Origin: Rhynchosporium graminicola | Taxonomy: Eukaryota > Ascomycota > Leotiomycetes > Helotiales > Ploettnerulaceae | Assembly: GCA_900074885.1 (NCBI GenBank) | Contig: FJUW01000113.1 | Coordinates: 1 to 15,164 of the forward strand | DNA length: 15,164 nucleotides | Direction of reading: 5' to 3' | Shown: one piece after another, positions 8,881 to 15,164 of the stretch | How the letters are laid out: each line of letters begins with the position of its first letter | Numbering within the stretch: position 1 is the first letter of the stretch | Notes under the pieces: model-generated | Database searches by the model: none | What the model was told of the DNA's origin: nothing | Seen by the model: only the letters and a program-made list of their open reading frames with translations | Program-made: the position numbers and the translations under genes

Positions 8881-9097
8881 AAAATCTATAAGTAGAGACC
8901 GGATACCCGATATAAGATCGCCTTCTTATTACTATTATTAGTATACTTCTATAGCCTCTAGCCTCTTATACTTTACTTTCTCTAGCTTTTTAGCTTCTTA
9001 GCTATTCTAATAAGTCTATACTTCCTATACTATATACTATATAATACTATATACTCCTTTAAGGAATCACTTACTTTAGCTCTTCCTTAATACTATT
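8881..9097 (+). other. Upstream region of the secreted-protein pseudogene
   Basis: After the repeats, this stretch holds pyrimidine-rich runs (about 8945-9030) and clustered TATA-like strings (TATACTATATACTATATAAT, about 9026-9045) 50-75 bp before the ATG at 9098, a reasonable layout for a fungal promoter. The start codon has A at -3. TA-rich DNA throughout the window makes the TATA assignment weak. Confidence 0.3.
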
Positions 9098-9526
9098 ATG
9101 AAATTCATAGCTTTCCTCGCTGCTATTACTATAGCTTTCTTCGCTAGCTCTACTATCGCTAGTCCTGTCGAGTAGGCTAGCGATATCGAGGCACGTAAAA
9201 GTAAATAGGATCTACTCTTTCCTAAAAACGACTTAAATTATATATTACGAAATAAGTACTACTACTCTTCTAGAGCTACTTATATTCGCTAGTAAAGCTA
9301 CGCTAATAACTTCTTAAGCTAATTCTGCGATAAGGAAAATAGTAATTAGTACTTTTACCTTAAGTAAGTTTAGAAAAAATATACTACTAACTATTACTAT
9401 ATAGATAATAGCTTTAGCTGCAACTGCTCTCCTTATTAGGCTAAGAGCTCCTAGAACGCCTTAGAGAGTGCTCCCTAAGGCGTCAGAACTCAGGTATTAA
9501 TAGATAAGAGTAGAAGAAAGAAATAA
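9098..9526 (+). pseudogene. RIP-inactivated small secreted protein gene, two exons
   Basis: The ATG at 9098 opens a textbook signal peptide: MKF followed by a hydrophobic run of Ala, Ile, Leu and Phe, with probable cleavage after S-T-I-A (residue 21) before SPVE. A short acidic stretch with a basic site (EARK, residues 31-34) may be a propeptide end. Exon 1 runs 9098-9363. A fungal-type intron follows (GTAAGT at 9364, CTAAC branch point at 9387-9391, AG at 9411, 48 bp). Exon 2 then runs to TAA at 9524-9526, for about 126 residues. Cysteines are visible at 77, 92 and 94 (S-C-N-C). Nine internal stops (codons 26, 37, 65, 66, 75, 84, 98, 103, 111) are all TAG or TAA, as expected from CAG/CAA by C-to-T change. 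No known family is recognised; effector-like is inference. The true stop could be earlier, and an alternative AG at 9404 exists. Confidence 0.75.
9364..9411 (+). other. Intron of the secreted-protein pseudogene
   Basis: Consensus 5' GTAAGT, internal CTAAC (9387-9391) and terminal TAG (CAG before mutation is likely) are spaced as in small fungal introns. Removing 48 bases keeps the frame and joins codon 88 to the N-F-S-C-N-C segment. If the AG at 9404 were used instead, exon 2 would enter a different frame with immediate stops. Confidence 0.6.
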
Positions 9527-10760
9527 GGAGTTCTATTAGACTAATTTCAGTTAGTTACTATAGTAGGTAAGGATAGAAAGCGATATAGAGAGTATTTTGA
9601 AACTTACTATAGTTACTATAGTATAGATAGAAGATTATAAGTTATATTTTCAGAATAACTATAGTTACTATAGTATAAATAGAATATAATCTAAAGAGTA
9701 TTTAGAGACCTACTATAATTAACTAGCTATAGCGCGGATAGATATTATAGATTTCTATATACTAAGACTAAAGTAGATAAGTACTCTCTACTTACTTATA
9801 ACTATAAATACTTTCCTTTCTATAAACTTTAAATATAAGCTTATATAACTTATTCTTATATCTTTCTATTATTATCGAATTCCCCTTAGCTTAGCTTATA
9901 AGAATTCTAAGACACCGAGGTAAGCGATAAGTAGATAGTCTACTACTATTTCCTAGCGCTAACTAGTAATCTTTAGTATAAGGTCGAGAATAATAATAAG
10001 CGTACTAATAACTTATAGCTAATAATACTTCTAAAAAGTATAATGTTTCGAGAGCGAAGACTTATAGACTTGCAGTTCGATAGAGTAGTCCTCTAGAGTA
10101 GAATTACTCTTATAGAACTAGTACTTATCTTAGTTTTAGTTATTATATACCTTAGTTATTAAATAAACTTCGGCTCGACTTGCTTTATCTTAAGCTAGCT
10201 AGGTTTCGCTTCTCTGCTCTTTAGTATATAAGCTAAGGTAGCGCGAGTCTAAGGCCCGAAAGGATAAGGCGTTCTTAATAGTCTATAATAGAGTAAAAGG
10301 TCGAGTTATTAAGTATTTAAGATATTTTATTATAAAAATCGCTCTTAAGTATAGTTTTCGATCTTATTATAAAATTTTATTACGAGGATATAGATATAGG
10401 ATATACTAGATTATTAGATAAGTCGCAAGAGCTTATAAGCTCTGTAAGATAGTCTTATATAGCTAATATAAGGGAATAAAGGTTCTATATAAGACTAGCA
10501 CTTCTGCTATTAGATAAGAGCTTCGTACTTAAATTCATATAGTAATTAATACCTACTTATAATATCTTAATTCTAATTAAGAACCGAATTTCTTATTCAC
10601 TTTACTTTATAGCTAATACTAACTAACGAGCTTATACTTCGCGTACTAGTCAGAACTAGGAATATTATAGAACCCTTATAAGTGCGCTACTAGTAGTTTA
10701 CTTAATAATACTCTTTCTTCTAGTAATACTTTTACTTCTATTAATAAGGGAAAACCCGTA
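9527..10760. other. Spacer between secreted-protein pseudogene and chromovirus
   Basis: No clear gene is found in these ~1.2 kb. Two similar segments around 9600 and 9660 share AACTATAGTTACTATAGTATA, a short direct repeat with palindromic parts. An intron-like signature lies at 9920-9976 (GTAAGC, CTAAC at 9959-9963, TTTAG), followed by a possible plus-strand exon near 10042-10110 with CFESED and a TC pair, hinting at a second ruined small gene. A perfect 16 bp palindrome (AGAGCTTATAAGCTCT) is at 10428-10443. The right edge is the end of the chromovirus LTR. Confidence 0.4.
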
Positions 10761-10977
10761 TATTATAGGGCGAATATAAAGTATATAGTATAAAAGCTCG
10801 TTTATATTATAAGGAGAATTAACTAAGGAGGGAAGGGAAGAATAAAAGTCTCCCTTCGAAGAAAAGATAATACTATAGCCGCTAGTAGTAGTAGTATTAG
10901 AATACATATAATAATACGTTAAGTACTAGCGTAAACGCCTTAGGCTTTAAGTATACTAATAAGTATAACTTATTATA
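10761..10977 (-). mobile_element. 3' LTR of the chromovirus (copy 2)
   Basis: This block is 217 bp, the same length as the copy at 5303-5519. Its minus-strand start (TATAATAAG, originally TG...) is set exactly by the adjoining polypurine tract, and its end (...CGCCCTATAATA) by loss of similarity to the other copy. TIR-like ends TATTATAG...CTTATTATA fit an original TG...CA pair. The left flank is AACCCGTA; the target-site duplication cannot be checked because the right end of the element is outside the window. A 69-codon open frame on the minus strand here comes from the LTR sequence and is not a gene. Confidence 0.88.
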
Positions 10978-10989
10978 TTACTCCCTTCC
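10978..10989 (-). other. Polypurine tract of the chromovirus
   Basis: On the minus strand GGAAGGGAGTAA touches the first base of the 3' LTR. It primes plus-strand synthesis in LTR retrotransposons. The pol stop codon (TAA at 10980-10978) lies inside it, so the coding region runs right up to the LTR. Confidence 0.75.
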
Positions 10990-11054
10990 TATATCGAGGT
11001 CAGAGCTATCTAGTCTATTCTTCTCTTCCTATTTATTAAGTACTATAATAGTAG

Positions 11055-11178
11055 TAAGAGCTACTTCTAGTTCTTATATTAGTTATACGTAACTTATCTA
11101 TTTAACTAGATACTTCTTCTTTATTTAGCTTCCTTATTAAAAGGATCTCTACGCTAGGATTTCTTTAACTTCGAACTC
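11055..11178 (-). other. C-terminal chromodomain of the chromovirus integrase
   Basis: The minus-strand frame gives FEVKEILA, then a variable loop, then KKKYLVK*ISY, where the stop stands for the first Trp of the YLVKW-x-GY chromodomain signature. In chromoviruses this domain binds methylated histone H3 and steers new copies into heterochromatin. That fits an element found in a repeat-dense block. The Trp-to-stop change here would truncate it. Confidence 0.8.
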
Positions 11179-14100
11179 GTTTTTATCTACTACTAGTAGT
11201 AGTAGTAGCTATAAGTTATCTTATATTTAGCTTAGTAGTAAGTTAGTAATAACTAAGCGTAATAACTATATATAAAAAATATTATATATTTCTAGCGGTA
11301 TATTTAAGCGATAGTTATACGACCTAATGACTTCGAGTACTATATACTTAGCTTACTTTATATCGAGTTTCTTCGCGGGCCAATTCGTACGAATATTCCG
11401 TAGACTTAACTAGACTTTATCTCTAACTTTAAACTCTAAGGCTTACTAATAATACTAATTAGTAATATCTTCTTAAACTTACTATACTACTACTATTACT
11501 ATCTATATCTATTCTCTAGTATCTTATAGCTCCTTTAAGATTATATCTGCCTTTTAAATAAGTAAGTAGTTAGTAGTAGTAGTAAGTTCGTTTTCGATAT
11601 CTAAATCGACGTATTATACGTAATAACTATAAGTTAGAAAGAAAGGGCTTACTCTTATTAATATAGCGTCTCGATTATTAATTACTACCTCTACTAATAG
11701 TAGTATATTAAACTAATTATCTTATACGAAGTCTATAAATATATATAAATATATCTCTAATATCTAGTTTATCCTCTTTATAGAGCTATTAGTTTCTAGG
11801 TAATAAGCTATAGAGAAGTACCGCGTAATCCCTAGTAAAGAATATATCTATATCTATAATATTCTAATAAACTATTTCCCTTAGTTAGATATAATTATAT
11901 ATAATAATATATATTATCTATAGTAAACTTATATAAACTATTTTACTATAACTTCTGCGTTAATTAATAGTAATCTATTATATATAATTCCCTTCCTAAG
12001 CTAATTAGTTACTATAATTAAGTTCGTATATCTTTTACTTTCTAGAAGATCGATAATAAAATCAATAGTATTTTCTTACTAGATCTAGTCTAGTAATAGT
12101 AGTAGCTTAAGGAATCCTTACCTCTAGTCTCGCTACCTCTTATTCTTTCTATAAGTACTATAGTTCTGAATAAACCTTCTTATATCTTCTGATATTTATA
12201 GCTAGAAGAACTATCGACTTATAGTAGTAATAGTTAAATCTTATCCTAAGTATCTATATATCTTAGTATTATATATCGCTTAGATTAACTTTATTTATAG
12301 TTTTTCAGAATCGAGTACTTATAATCTGCTTTAGAATTATAGTTTACTTACTTCCAATAGTAAGTATTCTAATACTAATATTTTCAACTTTAGTATAATA
12401 GGGAATACGCGCTACTTATCGCGTATTACCTTAGCTACTCCTTAGTATATACTATTAGCTTATTCTACTTATAACTAAAGTTCCTTAAGCGGTATAAAAG
12501 TAATAGTAGTAGTATTATTATCCGAGGCGGCTTTATTAACTACTTCGAGTTCTTTAACTTATAGAGATTTATTCTATAGTCGTAAGGCTTCTTCTTCTTC
12601 TTAGCGTCTTCGATCTTATTATATTATAACTAAGCCTACTACTACTATCCCTTATAGTAGTAGTAATTCTTATAGTGCCTTTAGCTTAATTAGTTAGACT
12701 AACTAGTACTAGAGTCGTTTATCTTCTATACTATAGGATATATCTTATTTATATTATAAGAATATATTTACGCGCTTATTTTCTTTCCTAAGGATAAAAC
12801 TAATCGTATAGTTAAACTATAAGAGAAGTAGCGACTATTATATTTATCGCTCTATAAGCTACTATACTATTATAAAATACTCGAGGTTCTTATAATTAAT
12901 ACGAATATAGAATTCTTATACGCTTCTTAATTCGTACTACTACTTCTTATAGTAATATATAATTACTAATATTTCCTTATTATAGATTTCGTAGTTATAT
13001 TTAGCTAGAGCGTTTTTCTTCGAGAAGAATACGTAAGATTATAAGTATTCTTAGTTATCGAATTATATAAGTACCCTTTCTATTACTTATTCAGAAGAGT
13101 CTATTTTAAGTATTTTTTCTTAGTCGAAGTTGAACTATATAAGTATAAGTCTAGTAGTAAATATATCTTTTAACTTCTTAAATACTTTATCTATAGCTTT
13201 ATCCTATTATTATAGCTACTCCTTATAAGTAAGCTATATTAGTAGTAGTATAATCGTTAAGTAATCCTTAATAAATATCTAATAGAAATTCGTAAATACT
13301 AAGAAGTTTCGTACTCTTTTTACTAAGGTTAGAGGTTCTTATTCTCGAATCGCTTATAATTTCTAAGGGTCTATCTAAATACTCTCTTTTATATCGATTA
13401 TAAACCTAAGGTATTTTATTATTTATACTTCGAATTCGAATTTATTAATATCTAGTTATAGTATAGCTTCGCGTAATCTTATTATAACTTTCGCTACTTA
13501 CTTTCGGTAGTAATAATAGTTACTATCTATATAGATCAGAATATTATTAATATAAGTAGAATAGAATTCGTCTAAGTAATTATATAAAGCTTATTTAATA
13601 TATTATTAGAACGTACTTAGAGCGTTCGCGAGTCCGAAGAGGGTTACTAGCTACTCGTATAGATTATATCTTATACGAAAAGCTATCTTCTATTTATTAC
13701 TAATAGGAATATATATCTTATAAAAAGTAATAGTAATATATAGTTTAATAAACTATTTCGATTTCTTTATATTCTAGAGAGTCTTATAGATTAGTAATAG
13801 TAAGTATTAATCCTTATTTATAATTCGATTTAACTTATAATAGTCGATATAAAATTATAGCTTACCTTCTAGTTTCTTTATAAATAAGATAGAGATAATA
13901 ATAAGCGAGTTACTAACTCGAATAAATCCTTTATCGAGGAGCTTTATAAGAGTTTTCTATAGTACTAAGAGTTTATCGCGAGATATATTATATAAAGGGC
14001 CCTAGGGTATTATAAGTTCCTTACTATTATATAGTTAAAGTTAAATCTTATAGTTAATCCCAAGATCTAATAGTAATAGTAATACATCTGCCTTCTTATT

Positions 14101-14769
14101 ATTATATAAGTCGAAGTACTTATATAACTACTTAAAAAGTCTCTCTTATAAGTTAATCTTTATCTTTAGTATAAGAGCCTTCTAGATATCTACTATACTT
14201 ATAGTAAATACTTATACTTTCTTAAATAGCTATCCTCAAGTAAGCTTATTAAATACTAATACTAATATTAAAAAGTACTCGAGTTCATAGTCCGGCTCAT
14301 ATACCCGGTTAAATAAGGTAATAATAGTAGTATTAATATAGTATTATAACTTCAGGGCGATTATATATATATAGTTCTTCTTAAATTATAATAATCCTAA
14401 AATCAGGTTATAGTCTTTAAAGCGTAATACTATATAGAAAAAAGCCCTAGCTTCCTTATAACTATTAATATCTATCTCTATAACTACTACTTCTATAATA
14501 AGACTTATTTCTCCTTCGAACGAACTTATTTCGATAAGGGAAATAGGGAAACACTAGAGGTAGTAGCGAGTAGTAAAGCGAGAATTAATAATACTATATA
14601 AAAAGCACTTAGTATTAAGTAAAGTCTTAGAATAATACTCTTTATTAATTATAATAAATACTAAGAAAAGGGCTCTATTTATTATATCCTTAAACTAGGT
14701 CTAAACTTTTACTAATACTACTTATTTAACATCCTTTTACTTCTATTAGCGATTTTAGATAAAAGCTAT

Positions 14770-15164
14770 TCTTTTCCAAAGCTCTCTAACTCGGAGCTCG
14801 ATCTTTCTATCTTAATTTCTTTTAGCTTTAACTTCTTTATCTTTATTTTAGCTACTATTACTTAGCTTTTCTTCTTCTTAGTTATAGCGAGTTTTATATA
14901 GTAATTATAGACTATATATCTATCTTATCTATAGTAGAAGTAAAGTCGCTTCGCTTTCTATCTCTCGATCTCTATAGAGCTTATCTATTAGGGTTCCTTC
15001 TTTATTATTATAACTATAGTAATAATAGAAGTTACTTCTTAATATATCGAGTCTATTACTTATTAGTCTATCTTAGGAGACTACTTATATATTTACTTCT
15101 ATAAGTCTACTCTAGCTAATAGCTCCTTAACTTCAGCTAGCTAGTCGCTAACTATATATAGTTA
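14770..15164 (-). pseudogene. gag: Chromovirus Gag C-terminus with mutated zinc knuckle, partial
   Basis: The minus-strand frame from the window edge reads a Glu/Ser/Lys-rich segment (AEVKELLARVDL near 15135) and then, at 14942-14901, YFYYR*DRYIVYNY. Its spacing is exactly C-x2-C-x4-H-x4-C, with every Cys and the His replaced by Tyr (TGC or CAC to TAC). This is the nucleocapsid CCHC knuckle that binds the element's RNA. A Lys-rich tail follows (TKKKKS, KIKIKKLKLKEIKIE), usual after a knuckle. Its frame differs from pol by the offset expected for -1 frameshifting, although an old indel could give the same offset. The capsid region is outside the window. Confidence 0.8.

Larger units (their letters stand above)
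10978..14650 (-). pseudogene. pol: Chromovirus Pol: protease, RT, RNase H, integrase, chromodomain
   Basis: All recognised segments share one minus-strand frame over about 3.6 kb. The protease starts near 14622 with LLNTKCF (family L-x-D-T-G) and ends with LILGLL (family I-L-G-L-P-W). RT has FIKKLEGK and YIDYYKLN (about 13880-13830), KIAFRIRY (about 13690), FGLANA (13638-13621) and YINNILIY (13554 down; family Y-x-D-D). RNase H shows YNYEIYNKE (about 12990) and INYKNLEYF (family T-D-H). The integrase zinc region has YSTY (12165-12151; family C-x-x-C), then TIDFI (about 12066), SN*GK (about 11890; family S-D-x-G) and IKRIN (about 11780; catalytic Glu now Lys), then VSPFFL (about 11650). A chromodomain follows (11178-11055) with FEVKEIL and KKYLVK*ISY. 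All domains checked lie in register; the losses are transitions and nonsense codons from Gln or Trp. Confidence 0.93.
10761..15164 (-). mobile_element. Ty3/Gypsy chromovirus, 5' end beyond the window
   Basis: Read on the minus strand this is a Ty3/Gypsy (Metaviridae, chromovirus) element: gag zinc knuckle, protease, reverse transcriptase, RNase H, integrase, chromodomain, polypurine tract and 3' LTR, in canonical order. At least 4.4 kb is present; most of gag and the 5' LTR lie to the right of the window. It is heavily RIP-mutated, with Asp-to-Asn, Glu-to-Lys, Cys-to-Tyr, Trp/Gln-to-stop and Gly-to-Arg/Lys/Ser changes but no visible frameshift in pol. It shares its LTR and integrase with copy 1 at 3925-5519, so the genome had at least two copies, which is what RIP requires. 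Confidence 0.93.

Noticed and set aside
10230..10280. tRNA-like string (GCGCGAGTCTAAGGC) resembling a Leu/Ser D-arm
   Set aside because: No acceptor stem, anticodon arm or T-arm could be paired around it on either strand.
10428..10443. 16 bp palindrome as a terminator or operator
   Set aside because: Palindromes are frequent in this TA-rich DNA and there is no adjacent gene or T-run that would support a regulatory role.
10698..10907. ATG-initiated open frame of 69 codons on the - strand
   Set aside because: It covers part of the chromovirus LTR and its flank. The equivalent in the other LTR copy differs, and LTRs of this family are non-coding.

Overview
The window is a decayed, AT-rich stretch of a filamentous ascomycete genome, probably Pezizomycotina. 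It has almost no open reading frames. From about position 829 to the end, CpA and its complement TpG are nearly gone while CpG survives, which is the mark of repeat-induced point mutation (RIP). The recognisable content is retrotransposon relics plus one broken gene for a small secreted protein. I cannot name the species.

Layout. Positions 1-828 are the 3' end of a fairly fresh Ty1/Copia element on the + strand: end of Pol, polypurine tract, then a ~506 bp LTR. At 829 the composition changes abruptly to heavily RIP-mutated DNA that begins in the middle of the reverse transcriptase of an older Copia element (829-1790, +). The young element therefore probably inserted into the old one. An unidentified minus-strand coding relic (1816-2330) and a long unassigned stretch follow. 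At 3925-4856 (-) is an integrase fragment of a Ty3/Gypsy chromovirus, and at 5303-5519 one copy of that family's 217 bp LTR. Positions 5520-7170 hold no recognisable gene. Positions 7170-8880 hold degenerate tandem repeats with a period near 345 bp. At 9098-9526 (+) is a spliced gene for a ~126-residue secreted cysteine-containing protein, disrupted by nine internal CAR-to-TAR-type stops. From 10761 to the right edge runs a nearly complete minus-strand chromovirus: 3' LTR, polypurine tract, pol with chromodomain, integrase, RNase H, reverse transcriptase and protease, then the gag zinc knuckle. Its 5' end lies outside the window.

How the parts relate. The repeats are the expected targets of RIP, and the secreted-protein gene between them seems to have been mutated along with them. 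This matches the known arrangement of effector genes in AT-rich, transposon-filled compartments of plant-pathogenic fungi; the link to pathogenicity is inference. In the large chromovirus every domain checked in the ~3.6 kb pol lies in one reading frame, and the damage seen is C-to-T/G-to-A. Catalytic Asp, Glu and Gly and zinc-binding Cys are changed by transitions.
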